From positions 62,001 to 126,000 of the forward strand of contig NZ_JARKNA010000003.1 of NCBI RefSeq assembly GCF_029360765.1: a stretch of 64,000 bases of DNA. The letters are read 5' to 3'. Made by a program: the position numbers and the translations under genes. Positions within the stretch are counted from its first letter, which is position 1. Each line of letters begins with the position of its first letter. This DNA comes from Terrimonas pollutisoli (GTDB lineage Bacteria > Bacteroidota > Bacteroidia > Chitinophagales > Chitinophagaceae). A model generated the notes under the pieces. That model did not search any database. It was not told where the DNA came from and was given only the letters and a program-made list of their open reading frames with translations. Of this stretch, positions 10,791 to 19,854 are shown piece after piece.

Positions 10791-10866
10791 ACTATTTTTA
10801 TTGATGTTGACTTTTTTCACCAGTGATTTTGGGATTTTTTAATTCCCCCTTCAGGGGTTAGGGGGT
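10716..10866. repeat. Composite palindromic element over the ilvD-ilvB junction
   Basis: Two arms, 10716-10737 and 10845-10866, are near-perfect inverted copies of each other. Each also holds the local palindrome CCCCTGAAGGGG or a close variant. The right arm supplies the ilvD stop codon (CCC CTA ACC read as P-stop in frame). The left arm is translated in frame as part of the IlvB N-terminus. Between the arms lie the ilvB start region and 5' codons. It resembles the three other composite elements at 13439, 13767 and 17099. Confidence 0.7.
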
Positions 10867-12543
10867 GTCTGTTACACAACCTTCGTCAGCCGGCTTTACA
10901 GATTTTGCATATTTATATAAAATGCCTTTTGTTGCTTTTAAAGCCGGTTGTTTCCAATTGGCTTTTCGTTTTGCGATCTCGTCGTCACTTACTTTTAAGC
11001 TGATCGTATTTTTCACTGCATCGATTTCGATGATATCATCATCATTCACCAATGCGATCAATCCACCATCGAATGCTTCGGGAGTAATATGACCTACTAC
11101 GAAACCATGCGTGCCGCCGCTAAACCTGCCATCTGTTATCAATGCAACAGACTTTCCTAATCCTGCGCCGATAATAGCACCGGTTGGCTTCAGCATTTCA
11201 GGCATGCCGGGTGCCCCTTTCGGACCGATATAACGAATCACCACCACATCACCAGCTTTTACTTTGCCCGATGCTATGCCTTCGATAAAATCCTTTTCGC
11301 CATCGAATACCCTGGCTGTTCCTTCAAAACGTTCGCCTTCTTTGCCACTGATTTTCGCCACACTTCCCTTTTCAGCCAAATTGCCATACAGAATTTGCAG
11401 GTGTCCCGTTTTCTTCAGCGGCTGTTCAAGCGGGTAAATAATTTTCTGTGCGTTAAAATCCAGATCCGGCACACCTGCTAAATTTTCTGCTACTGTTTTA
11501 CCAGTTACTGTCAAACAATCGCCATGGAGCAAGCCATTACTTAATAAATATTTCATCACGGCAGGAACACCGCCATGCTTGTGTAAATCTTCCATCAGGT
11601 ATTTACCCGAAGGTTTAAAATCAGCCAACACCGGAATGCGGTCACTTATCTTTTGAAAATCATCCTGTGTTAAATTCAGGTCAACACTTTTTGCCATTGC
11701 AATCAGGTGCAACACTGCATTCGTACTTCCGCCCAATACCATGATCACAGTGATCGCATTTTCAAATGCTTTACGGGTCATGATATCTTTTGGCGTAATA
11801 TTTTTTTCCAGCAAAATTTTTATCGCTTTGCCGACTGCTTCACATTCTTTTTGTTTGTCTTCACTCAAGGCCGGGTTGGACGATGAGTTGGGCAAACTCA
11901 TTCCTAATGCTTCAATAGCAGAAGCCATTGTATTGGCGGTGTACATACCACCGCAAGCACCGGCGCCGGGGCAGGAGTGTTGTACTATTCCTTTAAAATC
12001 ATTTTCGCTGAGGTTACCGGCTATCTTCTGGCCTAATGCTTCAAAAGCACTTACAATATTCAGGTCTTCGCCTTTATAATGACCGGGAGCAATGGTGCCG
12101 CCATATAACATGATTGATGGCCTGTTTAATCTTCCCATAGCCATCACAGCACCGGGCATATTTTTATCACAGCCAGGTATGGCGATCAATGCATCATAAT
12201 ATTGAGCACCGGCATTGGTTTCAATACTATCAGCGATTACATCACGGCTAACTAAACTATACCGCATGCCGTCCGTTCCCATACTGATACCATCACTTAC
12301 ACCAATAGTATAAAATCGTAAGCCCAGTAAGCCATCTGTTGCGTTCACACTTTTGCGAACGCTTACAGCCAAATCATTCAGGTGCATGTTGCAGGGATTG
12401 CCATCCCAGCCCATACTTACGATTCCAACCTGTGCCTTATTAAAATCTTCTTCTTTAAATCCAATCGCATAATACATGGCCTGTGCCGCTGGTTGCGTAG
12501 GATCCTGTGTTAGTGTCTTACTGTATTTATTTAATTCACTCAT
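10858..12543 (-). CDS. ilvD: Dihydroxy-acid dehydratase
   Basis: 561 residues, full length. An Fe-S enzyme that dehydrates dihydroxyisovalerate and dihydroxymethylvalerate to the 2-oxo acids. Cluster cysteines are in GNPCNMHLN (near 50), PGCDKNMPG (near 125) and [15 protein letters not shown] (near 195). [10 protein letters not shown] and [11 protein letters not shown] are further family motifs. Its ATG overlaps the ilvE stop by 4 nt (ATGA), so the two are translationally coupled. The last codons and stop fall in a palindromic repeat arm. Confidence 0.96.
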   Translation of the reverse strand: MSELNKYSKTLTQDPTQPAAQAMYYAIGFKEEDFNKAQVGIVSMGWDGNPCNMHLNDLAVSVRKSVNATDGLLGLRFYTIGVSDGISMGTDGMRYSLVSRDVIADSIETNAGAQYYDALIAIPGCDKNMPGAVMAMGRLNRPSIMLYGGTIAPGHYKGEDLNIVSAFEALGQKIAGNLSENDFKGIVQHSCPGAGACGGMYTANTMASAIEALGMSLPNSSSNPALSEDKQKECEAVGKAIKILLEKNITPKDIMTRKAFENAITVIMVLGGSTNAVLHLIAMAKSVDLNLTQDDFQKISDRIPVLADFKPSGKYLMEDLHKHGGVPAVMKYLLSNGLLHGDCLTVTGKTVAENLAGVPDLDFNAQKIIYPLEQPLKKTGHLQILYGNLAEKGSVAKISGKEGERFEGTARVFDGEKDFIEGIASGKVKAGDVVVIRYIGPKGAPGMPEMLKPTGAIIGAGLGKSVALITDGRFSGGTHGFVVGHITPEAFDGGLIALVNDDDIIEIDAVKNTISLKVSDDEIAKRKANWKQPALKATKGILYKYAKSVKPADEGCVTDTP

Positions 12544-13436
12544 GCCAATTCTTCTATTTTATTGTATTCTTTTTCTGTTACTCTATGTTTATATGCATCT
12601 TGTATAATCTTTCCGACAGACTGCGCCCATGGCAGTACAAACTTTACATCATCAATACTTTCCCAGCCTATGACTTCCGCTGCTGTACCACAGAAAAAAG
12701 CGGCATCAGCTTTTTTTAATTCATCCGTCGTAAATAATTTTTCTTCGACAGGTATATTTAATTCCTGGCACAGTTCAATGACAGTAGCTCTTGTAATGCC
12801 GGGTAAAATATTTCCTGTCGCCGGTGTGTATAGCTTGCCATCTTTTTCAAAAAACACGTTGGCGCCGGGGGCTTCTGCCACAAACCCGTTCATATCATTT
12901 AGCAACGCTTCATCATAGCCAGCGGCTTTTGCTTCCTGGCTGGCAAGAATAGAATTCACATAATGGCCCGATGCTTTCGCTTCTATTTTAAAACCTTTGG
13001 GGTTGGGACGTTCAAACGAAGATGTCATTACCCGGATCAGTTTTTCACCCAGGAAAGGTTCCATCTTCCAGGCTTCAATAACAATAAAGGATTCTTTGTT
13101 TTTATTAAAGCTCATATTGGCAGGAGCATATACTACCGGCCGGATATAAGCATCCTGCAGGTTGTTTTTTTGCAATACCTGGTACGTAGCATCAATTAGT
13201 TCAGTCGTATCAAACGGATAAGGCATATTTAAGGCGAGTGCTGATCTTTTCAAGCGTTCGTAATGTTCTACTTCTTTGAAGATCTTTGTTTCACCGCTCG
13301 CTACCCGATAAGAACGGATGCCTTCAAATACCGCATAACCATAATGCAATGATTGGCTATAGAAGTCGGTTTTTGCTTCCGCCGCTTTTACCAGCTCACC
13401 GTTGTGATAAATAATTGTATGCTCGTTGTAATACAT
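12540..13436 (-). CDS. ilvE: Branched-chain amino acid aminotransferase
   Basis: 298 residues, PLP fold-type IV. Moves the amino group from glutamate to the 2-oxo acids to finish Ile, Val and Leu. [12 protein letters not shown] is near residue 35, the PLP lysine is in [14 protein letters not shown] near 155, and [21 protein letters not shown] and FCGTAAEV follow. ATG at 13436 is the natural start; the open frame continues upstream to a TTG at 13448, but that part lies in a palindromic repeat. It is the first structural gene after the attenuator. Confidence 0.95.
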   Translation of the reverse strand: MYYNEHTIIYHNGELVKAAEAKTDFYSQSLHYGYAVFEGIRSYRVASGETKIFKEVEHYERLKRSALALNMPYPFDTTELIDATYQVLQKNNLQDAYIRPVVYAPANMSFNKNKESFIVIEAWKMEPFLGEKLIRVMTSSFERPNPKGFKIEAKASGHYVNSILASQEAKAAGYDEALLNDMNGFVAEAPGANVFFEKDGKLYTPATGNILPGITRATVIELCQELNIPVEEKLFTTDELKKADAAFFCGTAAEVIGWESIDDVKFVLPWAQSVGKIIQDAYKHRVTEKEYNKIEELA

Positions 13437-13438
13437 AT

Positions 13439-13551
13439 GCCCCTCCAAACCTCCCCGAAGGGGAGGCTTTTAAAATTTTTAAATTGTAATTCTCTTTCTT
13501 ATTTCGGCGGCCTCGCAAGTCCTTCCCTTCGGGAAGGATTTAGGATGGGCC
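13439..13551. repeat. Composite palindromic element upstream of ilvE
   Basis: Left end GCCCCTCC followed by the palindrome CCTCCCCGAAGGGGAGG (13450-13466); right end with the palindrome CCTTCCCTTCGGGAAGG (13521-13537) and then GGATTTAGGATGGGCC. The outer ends are inverted relative to each other, giving a 113-bp unit with an AT-rich centre. It sits between the attenuator and the ilvE start, so every ilv transcript carries both hairpins. Confidence 0.75.
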
Positions 13552-13556
13552 AAACA

Positions 13557-13586
13557 AGAAACCCGCCTTTTCGGAGGCGGGTTTCT
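13557..13586 (-). terminator. Attenuator terminator of the ilv operon
   Basis: A 12-bp stem (13586-13575 with 13568-13557 on the minus strand; AGAAACCCGCCT against its complement) is followed by TGTTTGG, giving a moderately U-rich tail. It begins 20 nt after the leader-peptide stop and about 120 nt before ilvE. The loop-side 5' arm CCGCCTCCG (13580-13572) can instead pair with CGGAGGAGG in the end of the leader ORF (13628-13620), 8 of 9 positions. This would break the terminator, as in classical attenuation. Confidence 0.8.
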
Positions 13587-13606
13587 AAGTATTTCGTTTT
13601 TGATAT

Positions 13607-13708
13607 TTATACTAGTAATCCTCCTCCGTTAAGTGCAGGTATAATAACGACTACCACAATAATAATTGTGGTGATGTTTAGGCCATTATTTACTATGCTT
13701 TTTAACAT
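13607..13708 (-). CDS. ilv operon leader peptide (33 residues)
   Basis: ATG at 13708, TAA at 13609-13607. Of 33 residues, 7 are Ile, 6 Val and 5 Leu, with the core ITTIIIVVVVII at residues 12-23 and a final LLV. A 33-codon frame so enriched in the products of the downstream operon is diagnostic of an attenuation leader. The Thr-Ile-Val run itself forms an 8-bp hairpin (13653-13672) that could act as the pause/protector structure. The start lies only about 10 nt after the predicted transcription start. A longer frame upstream (to 13825) crosses the promoter and a repeat and is not the real gene. Confidence 0.85.
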   Translation of the reverse strand: MLKSIVNNGLNITTIIIVVVVIIPALNGGGLLV

Positions 13709-13724
13709 GAAGGAGTTTGTATTG

Positions 13725-13755
13725 CGAATATACTCCCGCCAACTGTAAAAACAAA
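13725..13755 (-). promoter_or_regulatory. Predicted promoter of the ilv operon
   Basis: TTTG (13755-13752, minus strand) is followed by exactly 19 nt and then TATATTCG (13732-13725), against the Bacteroidota consensus TTTG-N19-TAnnTTTG: one mismatch overall. The start would be near 13718, just upstream of the leader peptide ATG at 13708. It separates the ilv genes from leuB transcriptionally, although read-through from leu is possible. Confidence 0.65.
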
Positions 13756-13766
13756 GAACTTTTTTG

Positions 13767-13906
13767 GCCCCCTTCCGACTTCCCCCGATAGGGGAAGCTA
13801 TCAACACACAGCCCACGCTTTTCAAACTTACTTTTTACTTGCTCAATTCTCGCTATTCGGCGTTGTGCGTTACCTAAGTCTCCCCTTTGGGGAGATTTAG
13901 AGGGGC
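13767..13906. repeat. Composite palindromic element between leuB and the ilv promoter
   Basis: Left end GGCCCCCTTCCGACTTCCCC with the imperfect palindrome CTTCCCC-CGATA-GGGGAAG (13779-13797). Right end with TCTCCCCTTTGGGGAGA (13879-13895) followed by TTTAGAGGGGC. The ends are inverted copies. The interior shares ACACAGCCC-CGCTTT and TGTGC-TA-C-AAGTC segments with the 17099-17281 element, so the two are related copies rather than chance palindromes. leuB ends 2 bp past the right end. Confidence 0.78.
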
Positions 13907-13907
13907 T

Positions 13908-15023
13908 TTATATAATTGTTGACTTACTCAACTCAATATTTTCTCTTTTTATCGATCCGGGAATTTTCCCCTGTACGTAATCACTGATCAATTCACCGAT
14001 GGTGGATGTCAAATAAAAATTAACGGGGTCAATGTCCTTGGTCACAAAGCCATTTTGCAAAGTCCAGGTCACTGCCTCACGCACCAGGTCAGCTTCTTCC
14101 TTTAATTCAAAATGATCGAGCAACATGGCCGCCGAAAGAATTGAACCCAATGGATTGGCAATGTCTTTACCGGCTGCCTGTGGATAAGAGCCATGAATAG
14201 GCTCAAACAGCGCTGAGCCATTACCGATAGAAGCAGAGGGCAATAACCCCAACGATCCACTGATTACACTGGCTTCATCACTGATGATATCGCCAAACAT
14301 ATTTTCGGTCAACACTACATCAAATTGTTTGGGATTAATAATGATCTGCATAGCAGCATTGTCGACAAACATATATTCAACAGTGATATCCGGATAGGAA
14401 GTAGCCAATTCCTGGACCACTTTTCTCCAGAGCCGCGAGGTCTCTAACACGTTGGCTTTATCAACCAATAATAATTTCTTTCTTCTTTTTTGTGCATATT
14501 GAAAGGCAAGATGGGCTATGCGCTCAATTTCTTCGCGGCTATAAACACAATCATCGGACGCCTGTGTGCCTTCTGCATTCAATTCTTTTTTCCCAAAATA
14601 AATTCCGCCAGTCAATTCACGGAAAATGACAAAATCAACACCTTCAATATTTTTTGTTTTCAGTGGTGAAAGATGGTGCAAGGCAGGGTAGGTGTTAACC
14701 GGGCGGATATTGGCAAATAGTTGCAGTGACTTACGTAGCTTCAATAAACCTTGTTCCGGTCTTACTTTAGCGGTAGGATCGTTATCATATTTTGGATGCC
14801 CAATAGCTCCAAATAGAATGGCATCACTTTTTAAACATACTTCAATTGTTTCGTCTGGTAGGGGATTGCCTGTTTTGTCAATCGCATCGGCACCCATCAG
14901 GCAATGGGAATATGTAAATTGGTGATTAAAAGTTTCTGCGATGGCATTCAGCACACGAATCGACTGTTTGGTTACTTCCGGACCAATTCCATCTCCCTCT
15001 ATGACTGCAATGTTTTTTTTCAT
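13908..15023 (-). CDS. leuB: 3-isopropylmalate dehydrogenase
   Basis: 371 residues. Mg/NAD-dependent oxidative decarboxylation of 3-isopropylmalate in leucine synthesis. The N-terminus VIEGDGIGPEV, the substrate arginines in RELTGGIYFG, and the metal-binding aspartates in FGDIISDEASVI, then EPIHGSYPQAAGKDIANPLG, are all as expected for LeuB. It follows the ABC ATPase gene by 22 nt and ends at a palindromic element. Confidence 0.96.
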   Translation of the reverse strand: MKKNIAVIEGDGIGPEVTKQSIRVLNAIAETFNHQFTYSHCLMGADAIDKTGNPLPDETIEVCLKSDAILFGAIGHPKYDNDPTAKVRPEQGLLKLRKSLQLFANIRPVNTYPALHHLSPLKTKNIEGVDFVIFRELTGGIYFGKKELNAEGTQASDDCVYSREEIERIAHLAFQYAQKRRKKLLLVDKANVLETSRLWRKVVQELATSYPDITVEYMFVDNAAMQIIINPKQFDVVLTENMFGDIISDEASVISGSLGLLPSASIGNGSALFEPIHGSYPQAAGKDIANPLGSILSAAMLLDHFELKEEADLVREAVTWTLQNGFVTKDIDPVNFYLTSTIGELISDYVQGKIPGSIKRENIELSKSTII

Positions 15024-15045
15024 GATCTGTGTGTTTATGTACGGA

Positions 15046-16515
15046 CTATACAGTTATTGGTTGCGGTTTAATTAAACTAATTTGTTTGCCCTGTTGCAAT
15101 TCCATTTTTTGCAGGATGCTGGCAGGTATTTCGTTGTCATAGTGACTTACGTAGATCAGGGTGGTAGCTGAGCAATTGCAGATAGAATCGATTAGTTGCA
15201 AAAAATGTTTGGTTTGATGATCATCTAATCCTTGGCACGGCTCATCCAAGACCAGCAGCGCAGGATTTTTTATCAATGCTCTTGCCAACAGTGCTTTGCG
15301 TTGCTGTCCGGTTGATAAAAGAAACAATGGCTTTTCCCGCTGATCCGTTAAATCAAAAAACTCAAGCCATTCATTTACCATTTGTTCCTGCTCGTTGCTT
15401 AACAAACGGAATAGCCCCATGGTATCAAAGAAACCGGATCCAATTACATTGTGCACCGAAGTGCCCATATCAAAAAACTTGTGCAGCTCTGGTGATACAA
15501 AACCTATTTTCTTTTTTATATCCCAAATGCTTTCACCGGTGCCACGACGTTTGTCAAACAGAAAGATTTCCTGCGAGTAGGCCTGGGGATTGTCAGCAGT
15601 GATCAAACTAAGCAATGTTGATTTGCCGGCACCATTATGACCTTTTACCAGCCAATGTTCTCCTTGCTTTACTTCCCAGTTTATGTTTTGTAAAATGATC
15701 TTGTCGCCATATTGAATGGTGACGTTTTTCATTTTTACAATATTGTCATATTTATCAATCCGGCCCGAGAACAAAGAAGCATTGATGTTGTTCTTGTCTT
15801 CCCTCGCATTCTCCGGGTGAAAGGCAACAAATGTTTTTCTTTCACCTGCCTGTACCAATTTTCCATTGAATAATTCAGCAATATGCGTTATGCAGGAGGG
15901 CAGCTCTCTTTCGTCGGTAACGAGGATAAGTGTAGTACCTTTTTTGGCAAGCTCATCTATAATGTGATGTAACTCTTTCCTGCTACTCACGTCTAAGCCG
16001 ACAAATACATTATCCAGTATTAATACTTGTGGCTGTAGCACCAATGCTTTTATTAACTGTAGCTTTTTTTGCTCACCATTTGAAAGCTGGATCAACGGCG
16101 TTTGCCTCCGGTGTGATAGACTCAGTTGATTTAATAACAAGTCAACTTCACTGGATGCACCAATGGTTTTTTCCAGTTCCTGTTCCACTGTTAATGCATC
16201 TTCCGCATCACAGCTGTTGTAGCGTTGCTGGTAGTAGAAGTCAGAAACATTAGATAAGTTTTTCAACGTTTCCGACGATTCTAATAAAACAGTTGTTGGC
16301 TTCAGAAAAGAATGATGGGTATAGTTAATTTCAATGGAACCTTTTGTAAATAATTTTCCGGCTAAAGCTTTTGCCAGCGAGGATTTACCACTACCGCTTT
16401 CACCAATAACAGCCAAATGCTGGCCGGCTTCAATAGTAAAAGAAATATTGTCCAATACAGTTTTGCCAAACTGTTGTGCACTGATATTTTTTACTATGAT
16501 AGAAGCTGATGACAT
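15046..16515 (-). CDS. Twin ABC-type ATPase (ModF/PhrA-like) inside the leu operon
   Basis: 489 residues with two ATP-binding cassettes and no membrane segment. Cassette 1: Walker A GESGSGKS near 38, signature LSNGEQKK near 150, Walker B ending LILDNVFVGLD, where the catalytic Glu is replaced by Asn. Cassette 2: Walker A KGHNGAGKST near 295, signature LSTGQQRK, Walker B LVLDEPCQGLD with the Glu intact. The layout is that of soluble ModF/PhrA-like proteins whose role is not settled. The ATG overlaps the leuD stop by one base, so it is translated from the leucine operon message. A link to leucine synthesis is inference only. Confidence 0.85.
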   Translation of the reverse strand: MSSASIIVKNISAQQFGKTVLDNISFTIEAGQHLAVIGESGSGKSSLAKALAGKLFTKGSIEINYTHHSFLKPTTVLLESSETLKNLSNVSDFYYQQRYNSCDAEDALTVEQELEKTIGASSEVDLLLNQLSLSHRRQTPLIQLSNGEQKKLQLIKALVLQPQVLILDNVFVGLDVSSRKELHHIIDELAKKGTTLILVTDERELPSCITHIAELFNGKLVQAGERKTFVAFHPENAREDKNNINASLFSGRIDKYDNIVKMKNVTIQYGDKIILQNINWEVKQGEHWLVKGHNGAGKSTLLSLITADNPQAYSQEIFLFDKRRGTGESIWDIKKKIGFVSPELHKFFDMGTSVHNVIGSGFFDTMGLFRLLSNEQEQMVNEWLEFFDLTDQREKPLFLLSTGQQRKALLARALIKNPALLVLDEPCQGLDDHQTKHFLQLIDSICNCSATTLIYVSHYDNEIPASILQKMELQQGKQISLIKPQPITV

Positions 16516-17096
16516 TACAATGTTTCCTCGAATTGCTCGATATCTTTTTTTATACTTAATAAATAATCGATATCATTATATCCGTTTAACAAGCAGGTTT
16601 TTTTATAACTGTTGATATCGAAATGTTCCTGATCTCCTGTTTTATCGATCGTGATGGTTTGTTTTTCCAGGTCGATGGTCAGTGTAGCCTCACTATCCTG
16701 TTCAAATATTTTTTTCAGGAAAGCTTCAGAAACCGTGACCGGAAGCACACCGTTGTTGAGTGCATTATTTTTAAAAATGTCAGCAAAGAAGCTGGATACA
16801 ACAGCCCTGAATCCATAATCTAAAATGGACCACGCAGCATGTTCCCGGGAAGAACCACAGCCAAAATTTTTACCCGCTACTAATATTTCACCTTTGTATT
16901 GCGACTGATTTAGAGCAAAATCTTTCTTTGGCTTTGTTTCATCGTCATTTTCATACCGCCAGTCACGAAAGAGATTTTTACCAAAACCTTCCTTGGTGGT
17001 TGCTTTCAGGAAGCGGGCAGGGATGATCTGGTCTGTATCGATGTTTTCGATATTGATCGGAACAAACCGGCTATTGATGGTTCTTAATGCTTTCAT
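16515..17096 (-). CDS. leuD: 3-isopropylmalate dehydratase small subunit
   Basis: 193 residues from ATG at 17096. Forms isopropylmalate isomerase with LeuC. The swivelling-domain motif [15 protein letters not shown] (near residue 65) and the N-terminal [13 protein letters not shown] are typical. The frame is open further, to a GTG at 17141, but that extension ([12 protein letters not shown]) is read from the palindromic repeat and is rejected. Its length matches LeuD from other bacteria. Confidence 0.95.
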   Translation of the reverse strand: MKALRTINSRFVPINIENIDTDQIIPARFLKATTKEGFGKNLFRDWRYENDDETKPKKDFALNQSQYKGEILVAGKNFGCGSSREHAAWSILDYGFRAVVSSFFADIFKNNALNNGVLPVTVSEAFLKKIFEQDSEATLTIDLEKQTITIDKTGDQEHFDINSYKKTCLLNGYNDIDYLLSIKKDIEQFEETL

Positions 17097-17098
17097 AA

Positions 17099-17281
17099 GC
17101 CCCTTCCCGACCTTCCCCGAAGGGGAAGGCCACCAATGCACAGCCCCCGCTTTCCGGAAAGTCTTTTTTTATTTTTTAATAATGTGATTTGCATGTTTCA
17201 ACTTTTTGATCTTATCAGCAATTTTCAACTCTTCGGGTCTGTGCTTAGCCAAGTCTCCCCTTCGGGGAGATTTAGAGGGGC
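17099..17281. repeat. Composite palindromic element between leuC and leuD
   Basis: Left end GCCCCTTCCCGACC with palindrome CCTTCCCCGAAGGGGAAGG (17111-17129). Right end with TCTCCCCTTCGGGGAGA (17254-17270) then TTTAGAGGGGC. The ends are inverted, 183 bp overall, and the interior is AT-rich. The right end contributes the stop codon and last codons of leuC (PPL-stop read from GCCCCTCTAAA). Interior sequence is shared with the element at 13767. Confidence 0.8.
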
Positions 17282-18675
17282 GGCATTTCTCTTACATCTG
17301 TTATCACGCCTGTAATAGCTGCTGCTGCAGCCGTTAAAGGGCTTGCCAATAATGTTCTTGCACCAGCACCTTGCCTCCCTTCAAAATTTCTGTTGGAAGT
17401 AGATACGCAATATTTGCCCGCGGGAATTTTATCTTCATTCATACCCAGGCAAGCTGAGCAACCTGGCTGACGAAGCATGAAGCCGGCTTCTTCAAAAATC
17501 TTATCGATGCCTTCCTGTTTTGCCTGTGCTTCCACTTGTTTGCTTCCTGGTACAATCCATACTTCTACGTCTTTGGCTTTATGTTTTCCTTTTACGAATG
17601 AAGCCACCATGCGCAGGTCCTCGATTCTTGAATTGGTGCAGCTGCCGATAAAGACATAATCCACTTTTTTGCCCTTGATCGTAGCGCCTGCTTCAAGGCC
17701 CATATAGTTTAAGGACTTTTCAAAGGAGGCTTTTTCTTTTTCGTCTATTTCGTTTAGGGCAGGAACATGTCCTCCGACGCCAATTCCCATTCCGGGGTTG
17801 GTGCCATAGGTGATCATAGGTTCTATTTCTTCTGCCTTGACGAAAATTTCCTTATCGAATTTTGCGTCGCCATCGCTATACAGCGTTTTCCAATAAGCAA
17901 CGGCCTTGTCCCAGGCTTCGCCTTGTGGGGCAAACTTTCTGCCTTTAATGTAATTGAATGTTGTTTCGTCCGGAGCGATCATACCACAACGGGCACCCAT
18001 TTCAATGCTCATATTGCAAATGGTCATTCTTGCTTCCATCGATAATGAACGGATAGCAGAACCTGCAAACTCGACAGCATAACCAGTAGCGCCACTCGCT
18101 GATATTTTTGAAAGGATATACAAAACAATGTCCTTACTCACTACTCCCTTGTTCAACTGCCCGTCGATATTGATACGCATCAGTTTGGGCTTGCTTTGCA
18201 ACAGGCATTGCGTGGTCATCACCATTTCTACTTCACTGGTGCCAATACCAAAAGCGATATTACCAAAGGCTCCGTGTGTGGAAGTATGGCTGTCGCCACA
18301 TACGATCGTCATGCCGGGCTGTGTGATCCCAAGTTCAGGCCCTATAACATGAACAATGCCCTGGAACGGGTGTCCAAGGCCATATAATTCGATACCGTGC
18401 TCTTCGCAATTTTTCTTCAATGCTTCTACCTGTCGGCGGGATAATTCTTCTTTGATGGGCAAATGTTGATTCAGGGTAGGTACATTATGATCCGCTGTCG
18501 CTACAATTTGTTTGGGACGAAAAACTTTTATTCCTCGTTTATTCAGTCCGGCAAATGCCTGTGGGCTTGTTACCTCGTGAATAAAATGCCGGTCAATATA
18601 TAAAACAGATGGGCCATCTTCAATCGTTTTGACGATGTGCTTGTCCCAAATTTTTTCAAATAATGTTTTCGCCAT
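17272..18675 (-). CDS. leuC: 3-isopropylmalate dehydratase large subunit
   Basis: 467 residues. The aconitase-fold, [4Fe-4S] subunit that isomerises 2- to 3-isopropylmalate. [14 protein letters not shown] near residue 28, [12 protein letters not shown] near 125, and the cluster cysteines in IGSCTNSR near 345 and [11 protein letters not shown] near 405 are visible. It lies 12 nt after leuA. Its last three residues and stop codon are provided by the end of a palindromic element, so the repeat inserted at, or replaced, the original 3' end without loss of the catalytic part. Confidence 0.97.
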   Translation of the reverse strand: MAKTLFEKIWDKHIVKTIEDGPSVLYIDRHFIHEVTSPQAFAGLNKRGIKVFRPKQIVATADHNVPTLNQHLPIKEELSRRQVEALKKNCEEHGIELYGLGHPFQGIVHVIGPELGITQPGMTIVCGDSHTSTHGAFGNIAFGIGTSEVEMVMTTQCLLQSKPKLMRINIDGQLNKGVVSKDIVLYILSKISASGATGYAVEFAGSAIRSLSMEARMTICNMSIEMGARCGMIAPDETTFNYIKGRKFAPQGEAWDKAVAYWKTLYSDGDAKFDKEIFVKAEEIEPMITYGTNPGMGIGVGGHVPALNEIDEKEKASFEKSLNYMGLEAGATIKGKKVDYVFIGSCTNSRIEDLRMVASFVKGKHKAKDVEVWIVPGSKQVEAQAKQEGIDKIFEEAGFMLRQPGCSACLGMNEDKIPAGKYCVSTSNRNFEGRQGAGARTLLASPLTAAAAAITGVITDVREMPPL

Positions 18676-18687
18676 AGTGCTAAACGT

Positions 18688-19854
18688 TTATGCGGTTTCT
18701 ACAGCAGTGTATTCTTTTGCCATTGCATGTAAGTCTTCGTCCGCCACTTCCTTCTTCAAATCCGCCACTTTTAAAAATTCTACATACAATACATCGATAT
18801 CGTTTCTGGTATATTGATAACCCAGTTTGTGAAAGCGATGAGCCAATGCTGAGCGGCCACTCCTGGCAGTAAGCACGATCTTAGAGACGCCGGCACCTAC
18901 TTCTTCAGGATTGATGATTTCATAAGTCAATGCTTCTTTTAAGAAACCATCCTGGTGAATACCGGACGAATGCGAAAATGCATTAGCACCAACGATAGCC
19001 TTGTTAGGCTGAACCGGCATACGCATGGTTTCAGAAACCAATTGGCTGATGGGGTTGAGTTGTTGTGTATTGATATTGGTATAAAAACCCAGTGAATGAT
19101 GTTGTTTCAGGATCATTACTACTTCTTCCAGCGAAGTGTTACCCGCTCTCTCACCCAGGCCGTTAATTGTACATTCTATTTGTCGTGCACCATTGATCAC
19201 ACCGGAAATAGAATTGGCTGTTGCCAGCCCCAGGTCATTATGACAATGGCAACTCAGGATAGCTTTATCGACGTTGGGCACATTATTGATGAGGTAGGCG
19301 ATTTTTTCACCATATTGATGTGGCAGGCAATAACCGGTAGTATCCGGAATATTGACAACTGTTGCGCCTGCTTTGATCACCGCTTCCACCACTTTAGCAA
19401 GATATTCATTGTCGGTACGGCCGGCGTCTTCCGCATAAAACTCAACATCATCCACAAAGTTCTTGGCCCATTTTACAGCCTGGACAGCCCTGGCCAATAT
19501 TTCTTCCCTCGTTGAATTGAATTTTGCCTTGATATGAAGATCAGAAGTACCGATACCGGTATGGATCCGTGGACGTTTAGCAGACTTTAATGCTTCGGCG
19601 GCCACTTCAATATCTTTTTGCACCGCCCGGGTTAGACCGCAAACCGTGGCATTTTTAACCACCTTACCAATTTCATTCACCGATTCAAAGTCTCCCGGTG
19701 ACGAAATAGGAAATCCTGCTTCGATGATATCAACTCCAAGCTCTTCTAATGCAAGTGCCAGACGTATTTTTTCCGTTGTGTTCAGTTTGCAACCAGGTAC
19801 CTGTTCACCATCCCTGAGGGTGGTGTCAAAGATGTGGATTTTGCCATCAGCCAT
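18688..19854 (-). CDS. leuA: 2-isopropylmalate synthase, short form
   Basis: 388 residues. Condenses acetyl-CoA with 2-oxoisovalerate, the first committed leucine step. The HMGL-like barrel is complete: [15 protein letters not shown] near residue 10 and the metal-binding [14 protein letters not shown] near 200, then HSSGIHQDG near 290. The protein stops soon after the linker region. The C-terminal LeuA regulatory (leucine-binding) domain found in forms of about 500 residues is absent, so classical leucine feedback through that domain is not expected. A small Leu-rich ORF overlaps its start. Confidence 0.93.
   Translation of the reverse strand: MADGKIHIFDTTLRDGEQVPGCKLNTTEKIRLALALEELGVDIIEAGFPISSPGDFESVNEIGKVVKNATVCGLTRAVQKDIEVAAEALKSAKRPRIHTGIGTSDLHIKAKFNSTREEILARAVQAVKWAKNFVDDVEFYAEDAGRTDNEYLAKVVEAVIKAGATVVNIPDTTGYCLPHQYGEKIAYLINNVPNVDKAILSCHCHNDLGLATANSISGVINGARQIECTINGLGERAGNTSLEEVVMILKQHHSLGFYTNINTQQLNPISQLVSETMRMPVQPNKAIVGANAFSHSSGIHQDGFLKEALTYEIINPEEVGAGVSKIVLTARSGRSALAHRFHKLGYQYTRNDIDVLYVEFLKVADLKKEVADEDLHAMAKEYTAVETA

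Noticed and set aside
13437..13448. TTG-start extension of IlvE
   Set aside because: Four codons inside a repeat; ATG 13436 is the family-consistent start.
13607..13825. 72-codon version of the ilv leader ORF
   Set aside because: Its first 39 codons run through a palindromic element and the predicted promoter; only the last 33 codons, from ATG 13708, can be transcribed.
17097..17141. N-terminal extension of LeuD (starting at GTG 17141)
   Set aside because: Encoded by the palindromic element; known LeuD proteins begin near MKALRT.
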